Source: an uncultured Atopobium sp. (lineage in GTDB: Bacteria > Actinomycetota > Coriobacteriia > Coriobacteriales > Atopobiaceae). Taken from it: a DNA stretch of 64,000 nucleotides. The stretch is from assembly GCA_916715765.1 (NCBI GenBank), contig CAKAPG010000001.1:1-64000 (forward strand), given 5' to 3'. Both the position numbers and the translations under genes were made by a program. Numbering within the stretch: the first letter of the stretch is position 1; each line of letters opens with the position of its first letter. Below, in pieces: positions 1-8,070 of this stretch. The notes below the pieces were generated by a model. The model made no database searches. It was not told the origin of the DNA and saw only the letters and a program-made list of their open reading frames with translations.

Positions 1-110
1 GAATAGCTGGTTAAAAAGTGGCGAGCAAACTCTGCACCAGCAGCACCTTTACCGCTGTGAGCGGCCGGATTAGCAATGATAAGCGTGCGTCCAAGAGGGG
101 ATTGAGACAT
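1..110 (-). CDS. Diacylglycerol/lipid kinase family protein, N-terminal fragment (runs off the window)
   Basis: Only the first 36 codons are present, read leftward from the ATG at 108-110. The N-terminus contains a beta strand followed by IIANPAAHSGKG, which resembles the phosphate-binding start (NPxxGxG-like) of the DAGK catalytic domain. Members phosphorylate diacylglycerol, sphingoid bases or undecaprenol-type lipids at the membrane. The full-length DAGK homologue at 57502-58428 begins in the same way (IIHNPCSG), which supports the assignment. No good Shine-Dalgarno precedes the ATG, so the start is provisional. The substrate cannot be deduced. Confidence 0.7.
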   Translation of the reverse strand, partial: MSQSPLGRTLIIANPAAHSGKGAAGAEFARHFLTSY

Positions 111-240
111 TTTGCACCATTTCTACAAGCGCTGCTGTTGAGCGCGCAGTTACTAAATAGTCTTGTCACCACATATCCAAATAAAATAGTGGAGAAAACA
201 GTTCAACAACGTTTCAAGTTTAAACGGCTTTGTCTGTCTG

Positions 241-249
241 TGCTAGGAT
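241..249 (+). promoter_or_regulatory. Possible extended -10 promoter for the ABC permease
   Basis: TGCTAGGAT forms a TGn-extended -10 element 35 bp upstream of the GTG start at 284, in the divergent spacer between the lipid kinase and the permease. No convincing -35 hexamer is seen 17 bp upstream. An AGGA ribosome site lies at 274-277. Confidence 0.3.
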
Positions 250-283
250 AAACCATACAGAAATCGGTAGAAAAGGATAGCGC

Positions 284-1162
284 GTGAGCGAGTCTTCAAC
301 ACAAACTAATAATGCGCAGGACACAAGCGTAGTTTCTGCAAATACTAATAGTGCAAGTCTTGTAGCTGTTTCTGCTCGAGATGCATGGTATCCAACACAC
401 CAGCGCGATCAGTTCATTTTGCGTCAGCTGGTAAGCAAAGACTTTAAGCTTAAGTATCGTCGTTCTATCCTGGGCGTTGTGTGGTCGGTTTTGAACCCAC
501 TTTTGATGATGACCGTTATGGCGGTTGTCTTTTCTACCTTTTTGGGTAACCGTGCCGAAGATGTTGTGAACTATCCTCTGTATCTTATTCTTGGTAATAC
601 AGCATTTCAGCTGATGAACGATGCAACAACTATGGGAATGCGTTCAATTATTGATGCATCCAGCCTGCTTAAAAAAGTCCGCATCAACCGCGTTGTATTC
701 CCTGTTCAGAAAGTACTTTTTGCGGTTGTAAACTATCTTTTCTCGCTCATAGCTGTTGGCATTGTCATGCTTGTCTTCCGCATCCCGCTCACAATTTACG
801 CCTTGCTCACACCTGTAGCTTTGCTACTTTTAGCTTGTTTCTGTATTGGTCTTGCAATGCTTCTCTCGGCCCTTGCGGTCTTCTTTAGAGATGTTATTCA
901 CCTGTGGAGTGTTGTGACTACGGCCTGGATGTATGGTACGCCTCTGTTCTACTCCGTTAATATCATGTCGCCTTGGATGCTTCAGATCGAGCGTTTTAAT
1001 CCAATGTTCCACTTTGTAACGTTTATTAGAGACTGTCTTCTTTTCCAGAAATTCCCTGCAACAAGCACCATTTTAGGTTGCCTTGTTTCTGCAGTTCTTG
1101 CCCTAGTTATTGGCTACACCGTCTTCCACAAACTAGAGAAGAAATTTATTCTGCACATTTAA
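284..1162 (+). CDS. ABC-2 type permease, polysaccharide/teichoic acid export (Wzm/TagG-like)
   Basis: A 292-residue inner-membrane permease of the ABC-2 family that exports lipid-linked polysaccharides. After a Ser/Thr/Asn-rich cytosolic tail of about 40 residues comes the family's amphipathic segment (FILRQLVSKDFKLKYRRS, then LGVVWSVLNPLL), followed by about six membrane helices. These features are typical of Wzm, TagG and RfbA. Translation starts at GTG 284 behind AGGA at 274-277. The usual partner ATPase (Wzt/TagH) should follow directly, but the next gene is a convergent regulator 7 bp away. The ATPase must therefore lie elsewhere, or upstream outside the window. The exported glycan is unknown. 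Confidence 0.85.
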   Translation: MSESSTQTNNAQDTSVVSANTNSASLVAVSARDAWYPTHQRDQFILRQLVSKDFKLKYRRSILGVVWSVLNPLLMMTVMAVVFSTFLGNRAEDVVNYPLYLILGNTAFQLMNDATTMGMRSIIDASSLLKKVRINRVVFPVQKVLFAVVNYLFSLIAVGIVMLVFRIPLTIYALLTPVALLLLACFCIGLAMLLSALAVFFRDVIHLWSVVTTAWMYGTPLFYSVNIMSPWMLQIERFNPMFHFVTFIRDCLLFQKFPATSTILGCLVSAVLALVIGYTVFHKLEKKFILHI

Positions 1163-1169
1163 CGCCAGG

Positions 1170-1889
1170 CTATCTCTTTGAAATAACTTTATAGCAGAAC
1201 GTTTCTGGGTGGCTGCGAGTTTGCGTAAAGCCAAACATAACGCCTCTCGAGTTAAACGAATGGCTCTCTACCACCGCTACGCAATTAAAATCTCCAAGCT
1301 CTAAATGTTGCTGGTCTTCTTCAGTTGCCAGCTCAACACTGATGGTTCTTTTGCTCTTTAGAATTTTCATGTGAAGCGTGTTCTCTAAATACGCAAAAAT
1401 CGAGGTTGCCGCATCGTCTTTGCCTAAATTTCCCACTGCGGATGCCAAGAGATAATCGTTATCTATTTGGCGAGAAGATCCGTTGAGTTTGCGGATTCGA
1501 ACAATGTGAATAAGTTCTTCTCCCGCCCTAAAACCAGTTTGATGAGAAATGTCATCTGTGCATGGTACATGCTCAAAGACAATGACATCCGTATCAGGTA
1601 TAAGATGATTTCTATGGGCATATTCTTGAAAGGACTCAAGTCCTTCTAGTGAGCCAATAACTTCACTTGGTTTTTTCTGCCATATGACACGCACGCCCCT
1701 GCCATGAATTGGTTGAAGGAGCGCTTCATCCGATAGGAGAGTAAGTGCTCGTCGAACAGTGTTTCTTGAGCAAGAATATGTTTTGGTCAGCTCCATCTCG
1801 GTGGGTAAAAAAGACTCATAGGCGTAGGTACCGTCTAAGATTTTATTTTTCAAATCCTGATAAATCGTATCGAATCGTGCACTTGGCAT
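1170..1889 (-). CDS. GntR family regulator with UTRA ligand-binding domain
   Basis: A 239-residue repressor-like protein. Residues 1-70 form a GntR winged helix (PTEMELTKTYSCSRNTVRRAL is the recognition segment). Residues 85-235 resemble the UTRA sugar-effector domain of TreR and related proteins, with its terminal strand containing FGFTQTRSHPETFCYK. It diverges from the maltodextrin operon and is its obvious candidate regulator. Candidate operators lie in the 295-bp spacer (1981-2020 and the palindrome over the -35 at 2094-2108). The effector is likely a maltose- or trehalose-type sugar or sugar phosphate, by inference only. Its 3' end converges on the permease with a 7-bp gap. Confidence 0.85.
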   Translation of the reverse strand: MPSARFDTIYQDLKNKILDGTYAYESFLPTEMELTKTYSCSRNTVRRALTLLSDEALLQPIHGRGVRVIWQKKPSEVIGSLEGLESFQEYAHRNHLIPDTDVIVFEHVPCTDDISHQTGFRAGEELIHIVRIRKLNGSSRQIDNDYLLASAVGNLGKDDAATSIFAYLENTLHMKILKSKRTISVELATEEDQQHLELGDFNCVAVVESHSFNSRGVMFGFTQTRSHPETFCYKVISKR

Positions 1890-1980
1890 AGTATTTCCTT
1901 AACAGGCTGCTGAAGTTCAAAGTTACGTGTTCAAACTACCCTTGATTAGATAGTAGCTTTATAAAAATGAAACAAACATA

Positions 1981-2020
1981 AAATGGTTCCTTTCATACCA
2001 TTTACCGACAATTTCATACC
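1981..2020. promoter_or_regulatory. Candidate operator region: 21-bp-spaced direct repeats
   Basis: TTTCATACC occurs at 1991-1999 and again at 2012-2020, exactly 21 bp (two helical turns) apart. An inverted pair AAATGGT (1981-1987) / ACCATTT (1997-2003) overlaps the first copy. The helical phasing and the position between a GntR gene and the operon it faces suggest two dimer sites. This is inference from pattern only. Confidence 0.45.
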
Positions 2021-2093
2021 GTTCGGAAGTGAGTTGTTTAAACAACTTGATACTACAAATATACTTTTCTTTGTAGACGTAAGCAAAATTGTT

Positions 2094-2123
2094 TTGACAG
2101 TGTGTCAAAGCATGGCTTATGAA
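2094..2123 (+). promoter_or_regulatory. Predicted promoter of the maltodextrin operon with palindrome on the -35
   Basis: TTGACA at 2094-2099 is a consensus -35 with TATGAA at 2118-2123 as a -10 (18-bp spacer). The -35 is half of a perfect palindrome TTGACA-GTG-TGTCAA (2094-2108), a natural place for repressor binding. The ATG follows at 2185 behind a strong AAGGAGG. Confidence 0.5.
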
Positions 2124-2184
2124 AATCATGAGAAGAGACGTCAACCTAGCAAAGGGTTAGGAGCGCTCTCTAAGGAGGAGTCTT

Positions 2185-3495
2185 ATGTCTGGTATCAATC
2201 GTAGGCAGTTTGTCACCTTAAGTGCGTCAGCTCTTTGCTCACTGGGTCTTGTTGCTTGTGGCGGAAATAACCCCTCAAAGCAGGGAGATTCTGATTCAGC
2301 AAAAGGCTCAGTTTATTTTCTAAACTTCAAGCCTGAGTCTGATCAGCAGTGGAAAGATCTTGCAGCTAAGTATACTGAGGAAACTAAGGTTCCTGTAAAG
2401 GTAGTAACTGCTGCTTCTGATACTTATGCACAGACATTCCAGTCTGAGATTAACAAGGATGCTTCTGTAGCACCAACACTGTTCCAGACAAATGGTCCTT
2501 CTGGTCTTATTGGCGTAAAGGACTACTGCATTGACCTTAAGGGTGCCAAGATCCTGGATGAGCTCACTAATGATGCTCTTAAGCTTCAGGAGGATGGCGT
2601 TGTCTACGGTGTTGACTACGTAGAGGAAGACTACGGCATTATCTACAACAAGAAGCTGCTTGAGAAGGCAGGTTATAAGGGAGACGATATCAAGGACTTT
2701 GCTTCCCTAAAGAAGATTGCTGAAGATATTCAGGCTCGCAAGGCAGAGCTTGGCGTAAAGGGCGCATTCACCAGCGCTGGCCTTGATTCCAGTTCTGACT
2801 GGCGCTTTACCACACACCTTGCAAACCTTCCTTTGTACTATGAGTTCAAGGATACTGGTGATCCAGAGGCTAAGGAAATCAAGGGAACCTATCTTCCTAA
2901 CTACAAGCAGATTTTTGACCTCTATATCAACAACGCTACATGCAGTCCAACTGAGCTTTCTGGCAAGACTGGCGATGACGCTGTTGCAGAGTTTGTTAAC
3001 GGTGAAGCAGTCTTCTACCAAAATGGTACCTGGGCATACAATGACATCAAGAAACTTGGCGACGATGCCCTTGGTATGATTCCAATTTACATCGGCGTTA
3101 AGGGTGAAGAGAAGCAGGGTATGTGCTCTGGCGGCGAGAACTATTGGTGCGTAAGCTCCAAGGCAGACGACGCTTCCCAGAAGGCAACGCTTGACTTTAT
3201 CTATTGGTGCGTAACTTCTGATACTGCTACCACTGCAATTGCTGAGGAAATGGGCTTCACCATTCCATTCAAGAACGCAAAGGCAACTAAGAATGCACTT
3301 GCAAACATTGCAGCTGAGTATGCAAAGAAGGGCAATGAGCCCGTGGCTTGGGACTTCATTTACATTCCTTCTCAGGAGTGGAAGAACAACCTCTCCAGTG
3401 CGCTTAAGGGCTATGCAGCAGGAACAGAGGGCTGGGATGCTGTTAAGTCCGCATTCGTTGATGGTTGGAAGACTGAGAAAGAGGCTAACGCATAG
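2185..3495 (+). CDS. Sugar ABC transporter substrate-binding lipoprotein (maltodextrin type)
   Basis: A 436-residue solute-binding protein. The twin-basic N-region (NRRQF) and lipobox LVAC at about residue 25 predict lipidation on Cys. The mature part has the layout of family 1 extracellular sugar-binding proteins (MalE/MsmE type), with aromatic residues suited to oligosaccharide binding. It starts at ATG 2185 behind AAGGAGG (2172-2178), a very strong site. It is the first gene of an operon with two permeases, an MsmK-like ATPase, MalQ and a phosphorylase. That context makes alpha-1,4-glucan oligosaccharides the probable ligand. A perfect palindrome follows the stop, as often seen where the binding protein is needed in excess. 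Confidence 0.88.
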   Translation: MSGINRRQFVTLSASALCSLGLVACGGNNPSKQGDSDSAKGSVYFLNFKPESDQQWKDLAAKYTEETKVPVKVVTAASDTYAQTFQSEINKDASVAPTLFQTNGPSGLIGVKDYCIDLKGAKILDELTNDALKLQEDGVVYGVDYVEEDYGIIYNKKLLEKAGYKGDDIKDFASLKKIAEDIQARKAELGVKGAFTSAGLDSSSDWRFTTHLANLPLYYEFKDTGDPEAKEIKGTYLPNYKQIFDLYINNATCSPTELSGKTGDDAVAEFVNGEAVFYQNGTWAYNDIKKLGDDALGMIPIYIGVKGEEKQGMCSGGENYWCVSSKADDASQKATLDFIYWCVTSDTATTAIAEEMGFTIPFKNAKATKNALANIAAEYAKKGNEPVAWDFIYIPSQEWKNNLSSALKGYAAGTEGWDAVKSAFVDGWKTEKEANA

Positions 3496-3524
3496 TAGTC
3501 CTTCTAGTAATACTTTGATTGGTG

Positions 3525-3558
3525 AGAGACGAGAAGAGAGATCTCTCTTCTCGTCTCT
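3525..3558 (+). promoter_or_regulatory. Perfect 34-bp palindrome between binding-protein and permease genes
   Basis: Bases 3525-3541 and 3542-3558 are exact reverse complements with no loop, centred on AGATCT. No T-run follows, so it is unlikely to be a complete terminator. It fits a 3' mRNA-stabilising or partial-attenuation hairpin that raises binding-protein output over the permeases, like the malE-malF intergenic element in enterobacteria. Confidence 0.6.
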
Positions 3559-3578
3559 TGTTATTGGAGGGTATCTCT

Positions 3579-4433
3579 ATGGCTAAGATGTTGAAGCGGT
3601 GGTGGCCATTATTTGTTCTGCCCACAGCGCTCTCTTTTTTGTTTGGCTTTATGATCCCGTTTGTTCAGGGATTCTATCTTTCATTTTGTAAATTTATTAC
3701 CATCAGTGATGCTAAACCAGTTGGTCTAGATAACTATGTAGCAGCTTTTTCTGACCCACAGTTTGCTCATGCTTTTTGGTACACCGCATTATTTGCGCTT
3801 GTCTCAACAGTTCTTATTAACGTGTTGGCGCTTGCAATTGCACTCGCTTTAACTCGCAAGAATCTTAAGGGCACCAATTCATTTAGGACTGTCTTTTTTA
3901 TGCCAAACCTTATCGGTGGCATTGTTTTGGGTTACATCTGGAATATTTTGATTAACTGTGTGCTCTCTATTGTGGGCGAGCAGCTTCTTGCGCTTAATAG
4001 CATTGCTGGATTCTGGGGAATGATTTTCCTTACCCTTTGGCAGCAGGTTGGTTACATGATGATTATTTATATTGCCGGCCTGCAGTCTATTCCAAGTGAC
4101 TATCTTGAAGCAGCGCGAGTTGATGGAGCAAATGCTTGGCAGACACTTTGGAAGGTAAAAATTCCAAACTTAATGTCTACTATTACCATTTGTCTTTTCT
4201 TGACGGTAACAAATGGCTTTAAATTATTTGATCAGAACCTGGCACTTACTGCAGGTGAGCCTAAGCATGCAACCGAAATGCTTGCTCTTAATATTTACAA
4301 TACCTTCTACGCTCGACAGGGAGCAAAGTGGATGGGTATCGGCCAGGCTAAAGCTGTTATTTTCTGCATTCTAGTTATTTGTATTGTCATGATTCAGCTG
4401 AGAGCCACCAGGTCAAGGGAGGTGCAGCAATAA
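3579..4433 (+). CDS. Sugar ABC transporter permease (MalF/MsmF-like)
   Basis: A 284-residue binding-protein-dependent transport permease with six predicted membrane helices. The EAA loop (EAARVDGANAWQTLWKVKIP, about residue 190) contacts the ATPase. ATG 3579 is preferred because GGAGG lies about 6 bp upstream; the longer reading frame would begin inside the palindrome. Its TAA overlaps the next gene's ATG (TAATG), so the two permeases are translationally coupled and form the heterodimeric channel. The substrate is inferred as maltodextrin from the linked MalQ and phosphorylase. Confidence 0.88.
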   Translation: MAKMLKRWWPLFVLPTALSFLFGFMIPFVQGFYLSFCKFITISDAKPVGLDNYVAAFSDPQFAHAFWYTALFALVSTVLINVLALAIALALTRKNLKGTNSFRTVFFMPNLIGGIVLGYIWNILINCVLSIVGEQLLALNSIAGFWGMIFLTLWQQVGYMMIIYIAGLQSIPSDYLEAARVDGANAWQTLWKVKIPNLMSTITICLFLTVTNGFKLFDQNLALTAGEPKHATEMLALNIYNTFYARQGAKWMGIGQAKAVIFCILVICIVMIQLRATRSREVQQ

Positions 4434-5272
4434 TGAAGCGCGATCAAATCATTAATAAAATTCTTGCTGTATTCTTTACCGTTCTTTCTCTTGCATGGAT
4501 TTATCCAATGGTTATGATCTTGATGAATTCATTCAAGGAAGAAACAACTATTACTACATCTACGGCATTTGATTTTGTTACATCAGAGAACTCTGCAGGT
4601 TTTGCTAACTACATTGCCGCTTTAGAGAAGCAAGGTTTCTTAGCAGCCTTTGGATATTCTCTAGTAATTACCATCACATCTGTTGCACTGATTTTGGTGT
4701 GCTGCTCAATGTGTGCATGGTTTATTGTCCGTGTAAAAAATCGCATTAGCAACATTTTGTACTACCTGTTTGTTTTCTCGATGGTAGTGCCTTTCCAGAT
4801 GCTTATGTTTACGCTGTCCAATATGGCAAATACGCTTGGATTTAATACTCCTTTCAATATTTGCTTTATTTATTTGGGCTTTGGCGCTGGTCTAGCAGTA
4901 TTTATGTTTGCTGGATTTGTTAAGACCATTCCACTTGAGATTGAAGAAGCTGCAACTATTGATGGTTGCAACCCACTTCAGACGTTCTTCCATGTTGTTT
5001 TGCCTATTATGAAGCCAACGTATATTTCTGTTGGTATTCTCGAAACCATGTGGGTCTGGAATGACTATTTGCTGCCATATCTTGTACTGGATAGGACTAA
5101 ATACCAAACTATTCCAATTTTGATTCAGTACTTTAGAGGTGGATATGGAAAAGTAGAGATGGGTCCAATGTTTGCCTGCATCATGATGGTTATTATCCCC
5201 ATTGTCATTATGTATTTGCTGTGCCAGCGCTACATCATCAATGGTGTCATTTCTGGCGCGGTAAAAGGCTAA
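4433..5272 (+). CDS. Sugar ABC transporter permease (MalG/MsmG-like)
   Basis: A 279-residue second permease with six predicted helices and the EAA motif EEAATIDGCNPLQTFFHVVL. The C-terminus QRYIINGVISGAVKG matches the very conserved end of MalG-type permeases (QRYxxxGxxxGAVKG). The start is ATG 4433, overlapping the previous stop by one base with GGGAGG upstream. It pairs with the preceding permease and is energised by the ATPase 49 bp downstream. Confidence 0.9.
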   Translation: MKRDQIINKILAVFFTVLSLAWIYPMVMILMNSFKEETTITTSTAFDFVTSENSAGFANYIAALEKQGFLAAFGYSLVITITSVALILVCCSMCAWFIVRVKNRISNILYYLFVFSMVVPFQMLMFTLSNMANTLGFNTPFNICFIYLGFGAGLAVFMFAGFVKTIPLEIEEAATIDGCNPLQTFFHVVLPIMKPTYISVGILETMWVWNDYLLPYLVLDRTKYQTIPILIQYFRGGYGKVEMGPMFACIMMVIIPIVIMYLLCQRYIINGVISGAVKG

Positions 5273-5320
5273 ATCTCAATGTATTGCAGCAGACTATAGG
5301 CATTTCTGAAAGGTTTTATC

Positions 5321-6514
5321 ATGGCAGAAATCGTTTTAAAGAATATAAAAAAGATTTATCCAAATGAGAAAAAGCGCAAGTCTCTCTTTGGTAAGAAAAC
5401 TGAACAGAAAAAGAGCAACCTTGAGGTAACTGAAGAAGGCGTTGTTGCTGTTCAGGATTTTAATCTCACTATTAAAGAGCACGAGTTTGTGGTGCTTGTT
5501 GGTCCTTCAGGTTGTGGAAAATCTACTACGCTGCGTATGATTGCAGGTCTAGAAGATATTTCTGCTGGTGAGCTTTATATTGACGGAAAGCTGGTCAATG
5601 ACGTTGCGCCAAAAGACCGCGACATCGCAATGGTCTTCCAAAGCTATGCGCTGTATCCAAATATGACCGTCTACGACAATATGGCGTTTACCCTTAAGCT
5701 TAAAAAGGTTGATCCTCAAGTCATTGACGAGAAGGTCCGTGCAGCTGCAGAAACACTGGGTATTACGGCATATCTTGATCGTAAGCCAAAGGCGCTTTCT
5801 GGTGGTCAGCGTCAGCGTGTTGCAATTGGTCGCGCAATTGTCCGTGATCCAAAAGTCTTCTTGATGGACGAGCCACTTTCAAACCTTGATGCAAAGCTAA
5901 GAAATCAGATGCGTACAGAGATCATTAAGCTTCGTCAAAAGGTCAATGGAACTTTTGTCTATGTTACACACGACCAAACAGAGGCTATGACCTTGGGTGA
6001 TCGTATTGTCATTATGAAAGATGGCTTTGTTCAGCAAATTGGAACTCCTCAAGAAGTGTTCAATAGGCCCGCAAACCTCTTTGTTGCTGGTTTTATCGGC
6101 ATGCCACAAATGAATTTCTTTGACGCACATCTTATCCGCGTGGACAATGAGTTCCATGTAGAGACAGAAAACATGTCATTTGATATTTCTCCTGAGATGG
6201 CAAATCTGTTAGCACAGTCTTGGGTAGCTGCACCTGCAACAGACGTTATTGTTGGCATTAGACCAGAGCAGATTTATCTGACTGAGCCAAATGAAATTGG
6301 TGCTTTTAAGGGCAATCTTGAAGTAAGCGAGCTCATGGGTTCCACAGTTCACCTTCATGTTCATACTGATGACGGCAACTTTGTTCTTATCGTTCCTGCA
6401 ACTGAGCTTGCAAAACGAAATCTCAACATTGGCGACCAGGTATGGTTTAAATTTGAAGATAACGCCGTTCATCTCTTTGATAAGAACACGCAAGATAATC
6501 TAGTTAAGTATTAA
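5321..6514 (+). CDS. Sugar ABC transporter ATPase, MsmK/MalK type
   Basis: A 397-residue ATP-binding subunit. Walker A GPSGCGKST is at 61-69, signature LSGGQ at 159-163, Walker B FLMDEP around 180-185 and the H-loop in THDQTEAM. The C-terminal third holds the OB-like regulatory domain of MalK/MsmK/UgpC, so it is expected to bind the EAA loops of both permeases. Unusually, about 25 extra lysine-rich residues (roughly 14-38) interrupt the first beta strands, before VVAVQDFNL. MsmK-type ATPases can serve several sugar transporters, so a shared role is possible. Confidence 0.9.
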   Translation: MAEIVLKNIKKIYPNEKKRKSLFGKKTEQKKSNLEVTEEGVVAVQDFNLTIKEHEFVVLVGPSGCGKSTTLRMIAGLEDISAGELYIDGKLVNDVAPKDRDIAMVFQSYALYPNMTVYDNMAFTLKLKKVDPQVIDEKVRAAAETLGITAYLDRKPKALSGGQRQRVAIGRAIVRDPKVFLMDEPLSNLDAKLRNQMRTEIIKLRQKVNGTFVYVTHDQTEAMTLGDRIVIMKDGFVQQIGTPQEVFNRPANLFVAGFIGMPQMNFFDAHLIRVDNEFHVETENMSFDISPEMANLLAQSWVAAPATDVIVGIRPEQIYLTEPNEIGAFKGNLEVSELMGSTVHLHVHTDDGNFVLIVPATELAKRNLNIGDQVWFKFEDNAVHLFDKNTQDNLVKY

Positions 6515-6520
6515 AGCTTT

Positions 6521-6559
6521 GTACTGGCTTATCTTGAAAGAGATAAGCCAGTACTCTTT
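6521..6559 (+). terminator. Hairpin with short T-run between msmK-like gene and malQ
   Basis: A 14-bp perfect stem (6521-6534 with 6541-6554) and 6-base loop is followed by TCTTTTT. It probably terminates part of the transporter transcription. malQ begins only 18 bp later, so readthrough is likely. Confidence 0.75.
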
Positions 6560-6576
6560 TTGCGAAAGAGGCAACT

Positions 6577-8070
6577 ATGGGACGAGCAAGCGGAGTGCTT
6601 TTGGCCGTTTCTTCTCTTCCAAATTCATATGGGATTGGCACGTTTGGCAAAGAAGCCTACGATTTTATCGATTTTCTCGTCAGAACTAAACAAAGGTATT
6701 GGCAGGTCTTACCTCTTACTACTACAAGTTATGGAGACTCTCCTTACCAGTCGTTTTCTGCAGCAGCAGGAAGTCCTTACTATATTGATCTAAAAGACCT
6801 TGAAAAACTTGGATATTTGAAGTCAGATGACTTTGAAGATATTTCTTTTGGGACTAGCAAAACTTGCATTGATTATGGTGCGCTTTTCGTAAATCATCGT
6901 CGCTTGCTTAATCGTGCTTTTGATAGGTTTGTGCAAGATGTACCTGCTGATTTTGAGAAGTTCTGCCACGATCAAGCAGAGTGGCTTGATCCTTACGCGG
7001 AGTTCATGTCTTTGAAGGAAGAGTTTGGTCATAAAGCCTACTGGGAGTGGCCAAAACATTACCAGCAAAGAAATGAAACAACTGCACAAGAGATTAAGAA
7101 ACTGCAAAAGTCAGTTTTGTATCACAAGATGACTCAGTATTTCTTCTTTACTCAATGGGCAAAGGTTAAGGCTTATGCCAATAAAAGGGGAGTGCTCATA
7201 ATTGGCGACCTTCCCATTTATGTCTCGCGCGATTCTGTTGAGATGTGGGCACAGCCAGAACTGTTTAAAACGGATGAAACAGGACGGCCTATTGCGGTTG
7301 CGGGTACTCCTCCCGATCAATTTTCTTCTACCGGTCAATATTGGGGAAACCCCATTTATAACTGGGAGTATATGAAAAAATCGCACTATGCATGGTGGGT
7401 TTGGCGAGTACGAACAAATCTTGAAATGTTTGATGTGCTTCGAATCGATCATTTTAGAGGCTTCGAGGCATACTGGGAGATTCCTTACGGAGCTGCAAAT
7501 GCCACAGAAGGCAAATGGACTAAAGGTCCAGATATGGAGCTGTTTGAGGAGCTAGAGAAACAGCTTGGAAAGCTTCCAATCATTGCAGAGGATCTGGGTT
7601 TGATTACACCAGAACTTATTGTCATGCGAGAAAAAACTGGTTTCCCAGGAATGAAAATCTTGCAATACGGATTTGACGGAAAGCATGATTCAAGAGATCT
7701 TCCTCACAACTACACTGCAAATACCATTGCATATGTAGGAACACATGACAATCCAACGGCTCGTGGTTGGTACGAGACACAGGCTACTGATAGAGAGCGT
7801 GAGCAGGCAGATATCTACCTGCATCGATCAAAAGATGAGCCAATTGGTGAGGCGCTTTCGCGTGGAATTGCAGCTTCTGTGAGCGACACTTGTATTCACA
7901 CCATGCAAGATCTTCTCGGCTTAGATGATTCTGCACGCATGAATATTCCGGCCACTGTTGGCGGTAACTGGTGTTGGCGTATGAAGCAAGGGGCTATCAC
8001 GCGTCACACAGAAGATTTCTTAAGAACTATCACTGAGATGTACTTCAGGGTGTACAAAGAGGAGAAGTAA
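6577..8070 (+). CDS. malQ: 4-alpha-glucanotransferase (amylomaltase)
   Basis: A 497-residue cytosolic GH77 enzyme that transfers alpha-1,4-glucan segments between maltodextrins, releasing glucose and lengthening chains for the phosphorylase. Typical motifs are the N-terminal GVLLAVSSLPNSYGIGTFG and QVLPLTTTSYGDSPYQS. The catalytic region has VLRIDHFRGFEAYWEI (nucleophile Asp), PIIAEDLGLITPE (acid/base Glu) and YVGTHDNPTARGW. Its length is normal for bacterial MalQ. GAGG lies 6 bp before the ATG. Its TAA overlaps the ATG of the phosphorylase gene by one base, a tight functional pair. Confidence 0.95.
   Translation: MGRASGVLLAVSSLPNSYGIGTFGKEAYDFIDFLVRTKQRYWQVLPLTTTSYGDSPYQSFSAAAGSPYYIDLKDLEKLGYLKSDDFEDISFGTSKTCIDYGALFVNHRRLLNRAFDRFVQDVPADFEKFCHDQAEWLDPYAEFMSLKEEFGHKAYWEWPKHYQQRNETTAQEIKKLQKSVLYHKMTQYFFFTQWAKVKAYANKRGVLIIGDLPIYVSRDSVEMWAQPELFKTDETGRPIAVAGTPPDQFSSTGQYWGNPIYNWEYMKKSHYAWWVWRVRTNLEMFDVLRIDHFRGFEAYWEIPYGAANATEGKWTKGPDMELFEELEKQLGKLPIIAEDLGLITPELIVMREKTGFPGMKILQYGFDGKHDSRDLPHNYTANTIAYVGTHDNPTARGWYETQATDREREQADIYLHRSKDEPIGEALSRGIAASVSDTCIHTMQDLLGLDDSARMNIPATVGGNWCWRMKQGAITRHTEDFLRTITEMYFRVYKEEK

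Noticed and set aside
18..251. Rightward 77-residue reading frame at the left edge
   Set aside because: It overlaps the antisense of a recognisable lipid-kinase N-terminus (1-110), has no ribosome site and no coherent composition.
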